A stretch of 64,000 nt of DNA from Methanobacteriota archaeon. GTDB taxonomy: Archaea > Thermoplasmatota > Poseidoniia > Poseidoniales > Thalassarchaeaceae. Under the pieces are notes generated by a model. That model saw only the letters and a list, made by a program, of their open reading frames with translations, had not been told where the DNA came from and ran no database searches. Below, piece by piece: positions 1-8,165 of the stretch. The stretch spans positions 61,861 through 125,860 of the forward strand of contig WTHQ01000039.1 in the NCBI GenBank assembly GCA_011523055.1, in the 5' to 3' direction. The stretch's first letter is position 1. Every line of letters begins with the position of its first letter. Both the position numbers and the translations under genes were made by a program.

Positions 1-99
1 AGATGGAACAGCGCGCCTTTTGGAAGTACCTGATGGGATTGAATGCGGCTCCAAAATTGCTTGAGGGGCAGCGTTACCATATTGGACTAGTTCATCCTC
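1..99. other. Window-edge stretch, possible 3' end of an upstream gene
   Basis: The first 99 bases precede the cyclophilin. One plus frame is open from base 2 to a tga at 62-64 and could be the last 20 codons of a gene cut by the window edge; a second frame is open from base 3 into the cyclophilin. Neither is long enough to recognise. Bases 75-85 (ccatattgg core) lie about 27 bp upstream of the cyclophilin ATG and look like a weak TATA box. Confidence 0.25.
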
Positions 100-108
100 G
101 TGAGATGC

Positions 109-594
109 ATGCCAACCACTGTGAGGATGACGACAAGCGCTGGAGATATCGATATCGCATTGTATACTGAGGACTGTCCTGAAACAGCAGGAAATTTCCT
201 GAAACTAGTGGATGATGGATTTTACAATGGTTTGCACTTCCACCGGGTAATCAAGGGTTTCATGATTCAAGGAGGATGCCCAAGGTCGAAGGACCCCTTC
301 GACGGCAGGGCTGGCACCGGTGGCCCTGGATGGAAGATTCCCTGTGAAACATCTGCTCTGGCTAAAAAGCACGATCGAGCTGGGTTATTTTCCATGGCCA
401 ATGCTGGGCCAAATACTGGTGGTTCCCAATTCTTCCTTACGACGGTACCAACGCCATGGTTGGATGGAAATCATGCAATTTTCGGGGAGGTCGTATCAGG
501 CATGGAAGCCGTGTACAAGATTGAGGGCGCTGAAACTCGACCCGGGGACCGTCCAATAGACCCTCAAAAAATCGTGAGCGTGCAACGTTTGTAG
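109..594 (+). CDS. Peptidyl-prolyl cis-trans isomerase, cyclophilin type
   Basis: Single-domain cyclophilin of 161 residues, a cytoplasmic prolyl isomerase that assists protein folding. The active-site stretch FHRVIKGFMIQGG (residues 44-56, with the catalytic Arg), the GSQFFLTT block and the later WLDGNHAIFGEV block are all present, so the fold is complete. A GTG at 100 extends the frame by three codons, but the ATG at 109 is preferred because a TATA-like element is centred about 27 bp upstream, giving a leaderless message. No signal peptide is visible. It appears monocistronic; fumarase begins 62 bp later behind its own AT-rich promoter region. Confidence 0.93.
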   Translation: MPTTVRMTTSAGDIDIALYTEDCPETAGNFLKLVDDGFYNGLHFHRVIKGFMIQGGCPRSKDPFDGRAGTGGPGWKIPCETSALAKKHDRAGLFSMANAGPNTGGSQFFLTTVPTPWLDGNHAIFGEVVSGMEAVYKIEGAETRPGDRPIDPQKIVSVQRL

Positions 595-622
595 TAGCGG
601 CTCGGAAGTTAGATGCATTTGA

Positions 623-642
623 TTAATTTTATTAATAATTAA
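623..642. promoter_or_regulatory. AT-rich palindrome upstream of the RHH-fumarase gene
   Basis: Arms TTAATT (623-628) and AATTAA (637-642) form an imperfect palindrome in a very AT-rich stretch whose centre is about 25 bp upstream of the fumarase ATG at 657. Its position fits the TATA element of a leaderless transcript. Because the downstream protein starts with a ribbon-helix-helix DNA-binding domain, the symmetry could also be an autoregulatory operator; that is speculation from position and symmetry only. Confidence 0.4.
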
Positions 643-656
643 ATGAGTTTAGCCAC

Positions 657-2249
657 ATGGCAAAGCATAGAGCAGGGGACCGTAGGATAATTAGCATCAG
701 TATACCTGAAGATCTCGCATTGAAACTTGACAGGAAAGTCGGCAGAGGACGTAATGATGGTAGATCGGCCACCATAAGCAAGCTAATCGAACAAGGCCTG
801 AACAATACTCCTCCAAAGCCGGTTTCATCTCCACCTAAACCCGTGAATGATAATGGGCACAAGGGACTCCGAGAAGAGGTTGACTCCATCGGCATAGTAA
901 GTGTGCCAGAGAATGCATACTATGGTGCACAAACTGCTAGGTCCCTTGAAAATTTCAATATCGGAAGGGACATCATGCCAAGATCCATGATCAGGGCTTT
1001 TGGAATCTTGAAAAAATCCACTGCACAAGCTAATGTGAAACTGGGAAATCTAGAGGAGGGTATCGGTGCGTTGATCTGTACAGCGAGTGAGGAGGTTGTT
1101 TCTGGGTCATTGGACTCTCATTTCCCCTTGCGGATCTGGCAAACTGGTTCCGGAACGCAAACGAATATGAATGTAAATGAAGTGATTTCGAACCGTTCAA
1201 TTGAAATCGCGGGTGGAATCATTGGAAGTAAGGATCCTGTGCACCCAAACGACCATGTGAACAAGTCACAATCAAGCAACGACACATTCCCCACCGCTAT
1301 GCATATTTCAGCAGCAGAGGAAATTCATCATGACCTATTGCCATCTTTGGCATTACTTCGAAATGAGTTACAAAATAAGCGACAGGAGTTCGATGGGATA
1401 GTCAAAATTGGGAGGACTCATCTCATGGATGCAGTGCCCCTAACTTTGGGCCAGGAATTTTCAGGATACGTGGCTATGTTGGACGCGGATATCTCACGGA
1501 TTGAGCGTGCACGAGATGGTTTGTTTGCGCTCGCCATCGGGGGCACGGCAGTTGGCACTGGCCTGAATGCCAAAGTGGGTTTTTCGGATCTGGTATGCGA
1601 TTATATAGCCGAGCATACAGGATTGCCCTTCTATTCAGCTGAGAACAAATTCTCTGCTTTGGCCGGTCATGACGCATTATTGGAGGCTTCAAGCTCGATG
1701 AATGGATTGGCAACAAGTCTGATGAAGATAGCGAATGATATCAGATGGATGGGTTCTGGACCGAGATCTGGGTTGGGGGAGCTTTCATTGCCAGAAAATG
1801 AGCCAGGTTCTAGCATAATGCCAGGAAAGGTGAATCCGACTCAAGCCGAGGCCATAACCATGGTTGCTTGTCAAATCATGGGCAACCACACCGCGGTCAC
1901 AATAGGGGCTAGCCAAGGCAATTTTGAACTAAATGTGTACAAGCCCATGATCGTACACAATGTCCTACATTCGATTGGTCTGTTGTCAGACTCATGCAGA
2001 TCCTTCTCGAAAAGGTGCGTATCTGGTTTGAAGGCTAATGAGAGCAGGATTTCTGATCTAGTGAGTAGATCATTGATGTTGGTGACGGCTCTAAACCCTC
2101 ACATAGGTTATGACCTGGCTGCCAAAGTTGCGAAACACGCGCATGTTAATGGGACTACTTTACGTGATGCAGCGACAGAACTAGGGATTAATGGAGAAGA
2201 CTTCGATGACTGGGTTGACCCCAAGGAAATGACTGGGCCTTCCAGTTGA
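657..2249 (+). CDS. fumC: Class II fumarate hydratase with N-terminal ribbon-helix-helix domain
   Basis: Reversible hydration of fumarate to malate in the citric acid cycle. Residues about 75-530 are a complete class II fumarase: [24 protein letters not shown], and the lyase signature [16 protein letters not shown] with its catalytic-loop serines, ending in the usual [12 protein letters not shown]. The surprise is residues 1-50, where [18 protein letters not shown] followed by a helix ending KLIEQGL matches a CopG/MetJ-type ribbon-helix-helix DNA-binding domain. A Pro-rich linker ([13 protein letters not shown]) joins the two. The frame is open from the ATG at 657 without a stop or obvious frameshift, so it reads as one polypeptide. 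A separate downstream start for fumarase alone cannot be excluded, but no well-placed ATG is seen at the linker. Confidence 0.93.
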   Translation: MAKHRAGDRRIISISIPEDLALKLDRKVGRGRNDGRSATISKLIEQGLNNTPPKPVSSPPKPVNDNGHKGLREEVDSIGIVSVPENAYYGAQTARSLENFNIGRDIMPRSMIRAFGILKKSTAQANVKLGNLEEGIGALICTASEEVVSGSLDSHFPLRIWQTGSGTQTNMNVNEVISNRSIEIAGGIIGSKDPVHPNDHVNKSQSSNDTFPTAMHISAAEEIHHDLLPSLALLRNELQNKRQEFDGIVKIGRTHLMDAVPLTLGQEFSGYVAMLDADISRIERARDGLFALAIGGTAVGTGLNAKVGFSDLVCDYIAEHTGLPFYSAENKFSALAGHDALLEASSSMNGLATSLMKIANDIRWMGSGPRSGLGELSLPENEPGSSIMPGKVNPTQAEAITMVACQIMGNHTAVTIGASQGNFELNVYKPMIVHNVLHSIGLLSDSCRSFSKRCVSGLKANESRISDLVSRSLMLVTALNPHIGYDLAAKVAKHAHVNGTTLRDAATELGINGEDFDDWVDPKEMTGPSS

Positions 2250-2409
2250 CGTCGAGATGAACCTTACTGAAACCCAACAAAACGAACGTTCGGAGGGAAA
2301 TGATTGATAGTCTGCTTGAGAGGACCACAATTTGTCCGATTGGACAGGTGGGAGCAACAGGGGGCTGCCTATGGGGGAGCGACCCCCTGCTGACTCCGCG
2401 GTTGGGGTT

Positions 2410-2433
2410 CACCCGGGCCCGAGGGCCCGGGTG
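2410..2433. repeat. Strong GC inverted repeat
   Basis: A perfect 10-bp stem (cacccgggcc / ggcccgggtg) with a 4-base loop, the strongest hairpin in the fumarase downstream spacer. It could be part of the minus-strand RNA or a 3' structure of the fumarase transcript; no U-tract follows on the plus strand, so a bacterial-style terminator is unlikely. Confidence 0.6.
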
Positions 2434-2700
2434 TTCCCGGGTAGATGATTAGGGCGCTACTTGTCCGCCTTCACCGTTTGTCGATTGTATTAGGGTCTCC
2501 CCCATTACTCCCGCTTACGTGTTTAGTTGGTCGATATTATCTCGACTTTCCTCAACGTCCGATGCCAGTCCTCCACGGATTCCTCCGCTCTTGTTCCTGG
2601 TGCGTTTCTCTCCTGATTTTTACTCCAGGTCTTCCCCGCACTACGTTTCTAGGATTGTCTCCTCCCCCTTTCACGTCGCACCTCTGTGGGATAGTCCTCT

Positions 2701-2746
2701 GGTTCGGTTTTGTTTTCCCCTCGAAAGGTTCGGTTTTGTTTTCCCC
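2701..2746. repeat. 20-bp direct repeat inside the candidate RNA
   Basis: ggttcggttttgttttcccc occurs twice without mismatch, at 2701-2720 and 2727-2746, separated by tcgaaa. On the minus strand each copy reads as an A-rich purine segment followed by ccgaacc, so the RNA would carry two identical single-stranded-looking modules. Confidence 0.85.
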
Positions 2747-2966
2747 AGTGTTCTCCAAGAGTAGCTTGTCTTTCTTGCGTCCGATTCGCTACCACTTGGT
2801 TCTCCCACTGTCTTAACACCCACATGTGCTAAGACTTGTCCCCGGCAATAAATTGCCGGTTTCACCGCTCCGATCATTTAGATCGGTTGTTGTGGCCCGC
2901 GGAAGGAGCCGAAGCCCTCCCACACCACTCCACCGGAGCGGCAAAGTTCTCAGGGTCATGGGTAGT

Positions 2967-2976
2967 CCATAAATGT
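2967..2976 (-). promoter_or_regulatory. TATA-like box for the minus-strand candidate RNA
   Basis: The minus strand reads catttatgg here, centred about 27 bp upstream of the branched-domain stem at 2941. This is the spacing expected between an archaeal TATA box and its start site, and it supports independent transcription of the RNA downstream of the beta-propeller gene. Confidence 0.4.
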
Positions 2977-3047
2977 TTCTACAATATTAGAGCAGTCCAC
3001 TGGAAATGAAGGTAAATACACCTATATTTCTATTCCAGAAAAAACTG

Positions 3048-4109
3048 TTATTCTTCAAATCTTAACATCCTCAACCTTGCCCTGATATTGGAGTCATCGT
3101 GATTGGGGAATTCACTACTTTCTACTCTATTCTCGATAACGCCTGTTTCTAACAGCATTGTTTCACCAGTTGAGAAGCCAACAGACATGATGTTTCCGTG
3201 ACCGCAGTATGAGGTGACTTCGCCTTCATGTGACCAATTTATTTTCGAATTGCCAAAATCTAAGATCCCCTCAGTTGGGTTGTAATCCGTTGTGATTAAT
3301 GTCATATCATCAGAGGATACCACATCACGCGCCTCAACGATCCGGATCTCAGTTTCCCCCCTCCCCTGGCCATAAATTTCCTTTATCCGAGCCGAAGTGA
3401 GCCATTGTCCGTCGTGCCTATACCCAACACACGTTGCATTGTGCTCTGTATTGTGAAGATAGCCGTCGGGATTGATCTCAAAAGCGACCTCGGATGCAGT
3501 GAGGAAGGAGATGTATCCGTTGCCTGAAGCGACAGATCGAACAATTGGTAGATTCGGTGTTCCGGTGACCGATGTGAGTTTTCCGTTCTGACTTAGCACA
3601 GAATATACGCCAGGCTCCGGCCTTCCCAAGCCAACAATGCAATCAAATCCCCTTCCTTCCAGTGACCATGCTTTAGATGGCAACTCGATACTTTGGATTA
3701 TTTTTCCATCCTTGTTTTGTAATTCATGTACTTTGCAACCAACAAAGTGACCAATTTCAATCTCGTAGACCGATGATGTTACCCAAACTGTCTTTTGGTT
3801 GAGGGTCACTAAGTCACATGCCCCATCAAAATCAACTGACCAAAGAACCTCTCCATCTTCAGATGCGAGGCAAGAGAGATATCGCCCATTGGCGACCATT
3901 ATCACTTTTTGTTGGATGCATATATCTGATATCGAGGGGTCTAGATTCTTCGACCAGGATCGATTGCCATCCGAAATGTTCCATTTAGTCAATGTTCCAT
4001 TCTTGTCCCCTGCGAGGAAACTGGTGTCATTGTGAATTACAGAGGTCACTGGAGCTTCAAGAGACCTAACTATAGAGGCTATTTGGGTTAGTTTATAGTG
4101 ACCTGCCAT
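3048..4109 (-). CDS. PQQ/WD40-like beta-propeller protein
   Basis: About 353 residues without signal peptide or membrane segment, so probably cytoplasmic. Repeated blade-like segments are visible, for example LAGDKNGTLTKWNISDG near the N-terminus and LASEDGEVLWSVDFDG about 50 residues later, the alternating strand pattern of PQQ- or WD-type propellers used for protein binding. No catalytic motif is visible and the partner is unknown. A TTG at 4118 would add three residues; the ATG at 4109 is preferred. It starts 12 bases after the stop of the M32 carboxypeptidase on the same strand, so the two are probably co-transcribed. Confidence 0.72.
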   Translation of the reverse strand: MAGHYKLTQIASIVRSLEAPVTSVIHNDTSFLAGDKNGTLTKWNISDGNRSWSKNLDPSISDICIQQKVIMVANGRYLSCLASEDGEVLWSVDFDGACDLVTLNQKTVWVTSSVYEIEIGHFVGCKVHELQNKDGKIIQSIELPSKAWSLEGRGFDCIVGLGRPEPGVYSVLSQNGKLTSVTGTPNLPIVRSVASGNGYISFLTASEVAFEINPDGYLHNTEHNATCVGYRHDGQWLTSARIKEIYGQGRGETEIRIVEARDVVSSDDMTLITTDYNPTEGILDFGNSKINWSHEGEVTSYCGHGNIMSVGFSTGETMLLETGVIENRVESSEFPNHDDSNIRARLRMLRFEE

Positions 4110-4121
4110 CGGGACCAAATC

Positions 4122-5621
4122 TCATACTTTTATGCCATAGAGTCTGCTAACCTTGGAGGCGAGGTAACTCACAAATGGTTCTGGAGTTGGGGGTCTTCCG
4201 GTTGCCTCCTCGATCAATTCAGCAGGTTCGAGGATGCTTCCCCTTGTGTGAATCTTTTTCCTCATCCAATCGAGAAGGGGCCCGAACATGCCATTTCGAA
4301 TATTTTCATCGTGATCTACAATATCATTCCTCGCACTCTCCAATAATTGGGCTGCATATAAATTTCCGAGTGTGTAAGTTGGGAAGTATCCTATTGCACC
4401 CATGCACCAATGAATATCCTGTAGTACGCCCAGCTTTCTATTAGGAGGTGATATGCCAAGATATCTATCATAATATTCATTCCAAATATCTGGTATTTGA
4501 TCAACTTCTATGTCCCCCTCGATCATCATTTTTTCCAATTCATAACGTATCATAATGTGGAGGTTGTAGGTGGCTTCATCGGATTCAGTCCGAATGAAAC
4601 TCGGTTGGATTTGATTGACGCTCCTCCACAGCATTTCTGGAGTAACATCATCCATTTTTCCAGGGAAAAATTCTCTCCAAAGAGGAATGACCCATTCGCA
4701 GAATTCTAGCGATCGGCCGATTTGATTCTCCCATAGTCTGGATTGACTTTCGTGAATTCCCAAGCCACAGGCCTTTCCTGCTGGTTGATAGGCGAGGCTT
4801 TCTGGGCGTCCCTGTTCGTATGTTCCATGGCCGGTTTCGTGCATTGAACCAAACAAGGAGCCGAAGGGCTCGGATTCATCGTAACGAGTAGTCCACCTGA
4901 CGTCAAAGGGATTTGGTCCCCCGCAAAAGGGATGGACAGATGAGTCTCTTCTGCCTGAGTTGAAATCGAAACCAATTGATTCTGAGACTTTTTGACTGAG
5001 CATTTCCTGAGATTTCTTCGGCCAATTTACTCCATTGACCCATTTGTTGTCCGGAGTAACTCCGCTTTCCGAGACTAATCTGACCAACGGCGAGACGCTA
5101 TCGCGGAGGCCATTGAAGAGGGGATCTAACCTCCCAACTGTCAATCCTGTTTCATATTGATCCAGAAGTGCGTTGTACGGCGAGTCTGTGTATCCAAAAT
5201 ACTCGGCCTTCCTTCTAGTCATGTCCAAGATCTTGGATAGATCGTCGCGAAAAAGGGAGAAGTCATCTTTCTCGCGTGCTTCAGCCCATGTGTGATGTGC
5301 CTGGGACCTTAGCCTCGCGAAATCCTCGACGAAGTCTGATGGAAGGCACGTTGCTCTTTGGTGCGCTTTTTTTGAGATTCTCACGTTTGCCCGTTGGATC
5401 TCATCCAAATCTTCTACTTCCAGTGATGTGATCAGCTCACCAATCCGTGGATCGGTAATCTTCTCATGAACTGTTTTTGAAATCCAAGCTAGATGTTCTG
5501 CCCTACTTTCTGCCCCATTTTTAGGCATGATGACCTCTTGGTCCCAGCCAAGCAGGCTACCTATCTGGTTCGCTAAATCAATCTCTCTGAGATGACTCAG
5601 AAGATCCGAATAGTTCTGCAT
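4122..5621 (-). CDS. M32 family metallocarboxypeptidase (Taq carboxypeptidase)
   Basis: A 499-residue zinc carboxypeptidase of family M32, which removes C-terminal amino acids from peptides in the cytoplasm. The zinc site is seen in MHETGHGTYEQGRP (HEXXH), followed by the family block GIHESQSRLWEN that supplies the third ligand; the IRYELEKMMIEGDIE and MGAIGYFPTYTLGNLYAAQL blocks are also typical. Length matches the family (about 500). The start is an ATG at 5621. It leads a two-gene minus-strand unit with the propeller protein. A role in peptide turnover is likely for an organism thought to feed on proteins, but that is inference. Confidence 0.95.
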   Translation of the reverse strand: MQNYSDLLSHLREIDLANQIGSLLGWDQEVIMPKNGAESRAEHLAWISKTVHEKITDPRIGELITSLEVEDLDEIQRANVRISKKAHQRATCLPSDFVEDFARLRSQAHHTWAEAREKDDFSLFRDDLSKILDMTRRKAEYFGYTDSPYNALLDQYETGLTVGRLDPLFNGLRDSVSPLVRLVSESGVTPDNKWVNGVNWPKKSQEMLSQKVSESIGFDFNSGRRDSSVHPFCGGPNPFDVRWTTRYDESEPFGSLFGSMHETGHGTYEQGRPESLAYQPAGKACGLGIHESQSRLWENQIGRSLEFCEWVIPLWREFFPGKMDDVTPEMLWRSVNQIQPSFIRTESDEATYNLHIMIRYELEKMMIEGDIEVDQIPDIWNEYYDRYLGISPPNRKLGVLQDIHWCMGAIGYFPTYTLGNLYAAQLLESARNDIVDHDENIRNGMFGPLLDWMRKKIHTRGSILEPAELIEEATGRPPTPEPFVSYLASKVSRLYGIKV

Positions 5622-5685
5622 GTTTGTGGGTAGAGGGGGTCAGCACATAATCGATAGCATGAGGACGCACTGTGAATTAGTTGCA

Positions 5686-6141
5686 TCACTTCAACATCAT
5701 TCGCAACTCTTCTACAGATCTCATCTCATCGAAGTATATCACCTCGAGTGAGTCGTACAATTCATCATCACCCAGTTCTTTTACCATGGGTAGTATTGAC
5801 TGGTAGGTTTTACTTGCGGCCTTCTCGGTCTTGTGCGCTTCCTTGAGCATTAGCAAGTAATCATTTGTGTGAATTATTTCGTCTGGAGCACGCTCGGTTG
5901 TTGCCTTACCATCTAGCTTGACGATCGCCGACCTTACTGTTGATGCATGGGTTATTGACTCTGTAACTTCATTTGAGAAGTGAACGGAAAGATGTGGTCT
6001 GTGAATTCCGGAGACATATGCTGAATAGTGAGCATACATGGCAACAGCTCTCAATTCCCACGCTAAGGCTTTGTTCAATGCATCAATGATCTCGTCTTGT
6101 CCCATGGTACCACTGATCCTACTAATGGTGCGGAGGTTCAT
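5686..6141 (-). CDS. Ferritin-like (bacterioferritin/Dps-type) protein
   Basis: A 151-residue four-helix protein of the ferritin-like superfamily. Helix 1 holds NKALAWELRAVAMYAHYSAY with a Glu in the di-iron position, and a later helix holds EKAASKTYQSILPMV; EVTESITHASTVRSAIVKL supplies Glu and His residues in the middle. It probably binds or oxidises iron, either for storage or to limit Fenton chemistry. The ATG at 6141 is used; an internal ATG at 6105 (MGQDEIIDALN) would remove 12 residues and still keep the whole bundle. It is divergent from the HTH-ATPase gene with an 86-bp shared upstream region. Confidence 0.75.
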   Translation of the reverse strand: MNLRTISRISGTMGQDEIIDALNKALAWELRAVAMYAHYSAYVSGIHRPHLSVHFSNEVTESITHASTVRSAIVKLDGKATTERAPDEIIHTNDYLLMLKEAHKTEKAASKTYQSILPMVKELGDDELYDSLEVIYFDEMRSVEELRMMLK

Positions 6142-6227
6142 GAAACCATTGAATTGTTTATTGTATCATGTTGACTCAATCCCTTGAAGGGAACCATTGA
6201 TGTTTACCCTATTGGTGTAAGTTTACA

Positions 6228-7727
6228 ATGCGGAAGGGTCCTAGGGTAAGCATAGCAGTCGCAGATAGGATTCTGATTCACCTATTGAATCATCACTCTC
6301 AAGCTGACATGCATACAGTGAGCGATGAAATAACTCGTCGAGGAATTGCGAGGGCCTGCGCTGTTCACCCCCCCAATGTTTCAAGGAGCATTAGAGACTT
6401 GCTGGCGACCGGGATTGTTCGACAGAACACATGTCAGGTTAGAGGGGAGCTCAAGAGGCAACGTGTATGGCACCTTACGCCTCTTGGTCTTGAGATGGCG
6501 ACCGCAATCAGCCAGCGTTTAGGGAAGACAATGGTGTTATTGAGGAACAAGCAGGGTAGTGTGCTTGAGGTTCAAGCTTCTGAGGCTTCTGATAGGTTGA
6601 ATGCAGAACTTGACCTGCTGTCTGTGTTGATGCACGCTCAACACGAGGGGGCCCTAAACTACGGTGACATTAGATTCGGACCTGTACAAAACAAGGTCCG
6701 AACCCCGGGTTCGATTAAAATGATGGCAGGAGCCCATGCCACGTACCATACGGAACCCCCCATTGGCCGGAAGACTCACGGTAGGAAAATAGAGAGAGCG
6801 CGGCTAGACTCCTGGTATTCCGGCAAAAAATCGATCTGTGTCGTCACTGGCATCGCAGGCTGTGGAAAAACCACATTGGTCTCTGATTGGTTTCAATCAA
6901 AAAAAGGGAATTTTGAAGATTTCTCGACGATGTATTATCCGTGCCAGACATGGGACACTGCAACCGGCTTGGCAACAAGCATCATCCACAGAATATTATT
7001 TGATCACAGTCATGATATTCTAGACCCTTATGACCTTATTGCGACACTACCGTCACCTGGGAATATTTTTGATTATGATCGATTTAGGAGAAGATTGACA
7101 GCAACCCTGCTAGATGAAGATCACGAACTTGGTCGGGCGACAAAATTCTTGTTGATACTGGACGATATTCACAACTTGGACAATGATGGCATACGTCTCA
7201 TCGGAGCATTGGTCCAGATTGCTGAGGCATGCAAGTCAAAGATAATCGGCATATCAAGGAGTTCGCCTGAGTTTTACGACAGGAGGGATGTTCTGACCCG
7301 TGGTAGGGTGACTGAGGTCCCTCTGAAAGGACTGACCGAGCATGAAATAGGTGAGTGGATACGTCATATCGGACTAGATGAAGAGGTTTCTCCTGAAATA
7401 CTTCACGAGAAAACCGGTGGCCACCCCTTGGCAATTGAGTTATTGGAAATGTACGGTGAGATCGAGCATCGTGATTGGGTCAAATTCCTAGATTCCGAGA
7501 TCGTAGAGGTTCTCCCTCCCGAGGAGAAGAAGTTACTGTTGAAGCTAGCTAATCATGATAGGCCACTACCGTGGGTAGAATTGGCGAAGGCTGCAGGGGT
7601 TTCTGGTGGTCCCCCAAAGGATCTCATATCAAAGGGGCTTATGGTCGAAATTGGAGGAGGCTTGTGGCTGCACGAAGCACTCAGAAGCCGATTGAGAATG
7701 TACGTAGAGAATATCAAAAACTCGTAA
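6228..7727 (+). CDS. Winged-helix / STAND-type ATPase regulator
   Basis: A 499-residue protein. Residues about 10-95 form a MarR-like winged helix: VHPPNVSRSIRDLLATGIV as recognition region, then WHLTPLGLEMATAI. After a linker comes a P-loop NTPase with Walker A GIAGCGKTT (near residue 208), Walker B FLLILDDIH (near 308) and GGHPLAIELLEMYG (near 398), resembling the GLPLA motif of STAND/NB-ARC ATPases. The C-terminal 80 residues look like another helical or winged-helix module. Such proteins act as nucleotide-gated transcription regulators or signalling hubs; the signal here is unknown. It is divergent from the ferritin-like gene, so regulation of that gene is possible but unproven. Confidence 0.8.
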   Translation: MRKGPRVSIAVADRILIHLLNHHSQADMHTVSDEITRRGIARACAVHPPNVSRSIRDLLATGIVRQNTCQVRGELKRQRVWHLTPLGLEMATAISQRLGKTMVLLRNKQGSVLEVQASEASDRLNAELDLLSVLMHAQHEGALNYGDIRFGPVQNKVRTPGSIKMMAGAHATYHTEPPIGRKTHGRKIERARLDSWYSGKKSICVVTGIAGCGKTTLVSDWFQSKKGNFEDFSTMYYPCQTWDTATGLATSIIHRILFDHSHDILDPYDLIATLPSPGNIFDYDRFRRRLTATLLDEDHELGRATKFLLILDDIHNLDNDGIRLIGALVQIAEACKSKIIGISRSSPEFYDRRDVLTRGRVTEVPLKGLTEHEIGEWIRHIGLDEEVSPEILHEKTGGHPLAIELLEMYGEIEHRDWVKFLDSEIVEVLPPEEKKLLLKLANHDRPLPWVELAKAAGVSGGPPKDLISKGLMVEIGGGLWLHEALRSRLRMYVENIKNS

Positions 7728-7735
7728 ATTGTTCT

Positions 7736-8053
7736 TCATTCCATGTGACGGTTGAGCCAGTTGTCGAAGAATGGCTTTGGAGCAGCCCCTGTATGCTGAT
7801 CAACTGGCTCTCCGTTGTGAAATAGAACAAGGTACGGAATGCCCCTTACACCGTATTTTCCTGGCGTGACCGGATTAACATCTGTGTTCACCTTTGCTAT
7901 CGTTATCTCACGCTCCTCTGCTATCGAGCTCAATACCGGAGAGATCATCTTGCATGGTCCACACCAAGGAGCCCAGAAATCGACCAAAACCCATTCAGAT
8001 TCGCTAACTACCGTCTGAAAATTAGAATCCGAGGCTTCAACTACCTGTCCCAT
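7736..8053 (-). CDS. trxA: Thioredoxin
   Basis: A 105-residue thioredoxin, a cytoplasmic disulfide reductase. The redox motif WCGPC is intact (Cys31, Cys34) within VDFWAPWCGPCKM, and the cis-proline loop RGIPYLVLF is present. The length is that of the minimal fold with no extra domain. The ATG at 8053 is used. Its 3' end is 8 bp from the end of the convergent ATPase gene. No thioredoxin reductase is in the window. Confidence 0.97.
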   Translation of the reverse strand: MGQVVEASDSNFQTVVSESEWVLVDFWAPWCGPCKMISPVLSSIAEEREITIAKVNTDVNPVTPGKYGVRGIPYLVLFHNGEPVDQHTGAAPKPFFDNWLNRHME

Positions 8054-8165
8054 GGTCCATATTGTAACCCCCTCATGTATGAATCCTTGCCGAGTGCCGT
8101 GAATCTAAACTGACCAATTGAATGATAAGATTTGACAACAGGGTTACCACCGGAGGATCTGAAAC

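Larger units (their letters stand above)
2283..2945 (-). ncRNA. Candidate long structured RNA, family unidentified
   Basis: The 798-base gap 2250-3047 contains no convincing protein, but the minus strand reads as a purine-rich, hairpin-rich RNA. At its putative 5' end, CCGCTCC/GGAGCGG (2935-2941 with 2865-2871) closes a branched domain containing a C(UUCG)G tetraloop hairpin (loop 2910-2913) and a small CGATC/GATCG hairpin. Next is CCGGCAAT/ATTGCCGG (2842-2859). Near the other end are a 10-bp GC stem (2410-2419 with 2424-2433) and a 7-bp stem (2358-2364 with 2383-2389). A TATA-like box at 2967-2976 predicts a start near 2945, and a T-rich minus-strand stretch near 2280-2290 could end it. The extent and the single-transcript assumption are inferred. 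Short segments resemble RNase P RNA conserved blocks, but the match is incomplete and I do not assign it. Confidence 0.42.

Noticed and set aside
2283..2600. Firm call of RNase P RNA on the minus strand
   Set aside because: gaggaaagtc and a gtgaacccc-like segment occur in the right order, but the spacing between them is short and no GGCUU/ACAGA-like partner for helix P4 is found downstream. Kept only as a lead for a covariance search.
2445..2816. Plus-strand open frame of 123 codons in the fumarase downstream spacer
   Set aside because: Composition is abnormal (pyrimidine-rich, many Pro/Ser/Leu/Phe), with no homologous motif, and it lies opposite the hairpin-rich strand.
2857..2942. tRNA-like cloverleaf at the 5' end of the candidate RNA
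   Set aside because: A 7-bp acceptor-like stem and a T-arm-like hairpin exist, but the loop is not TTCRANN, there is no D stem and no anticodon arm.
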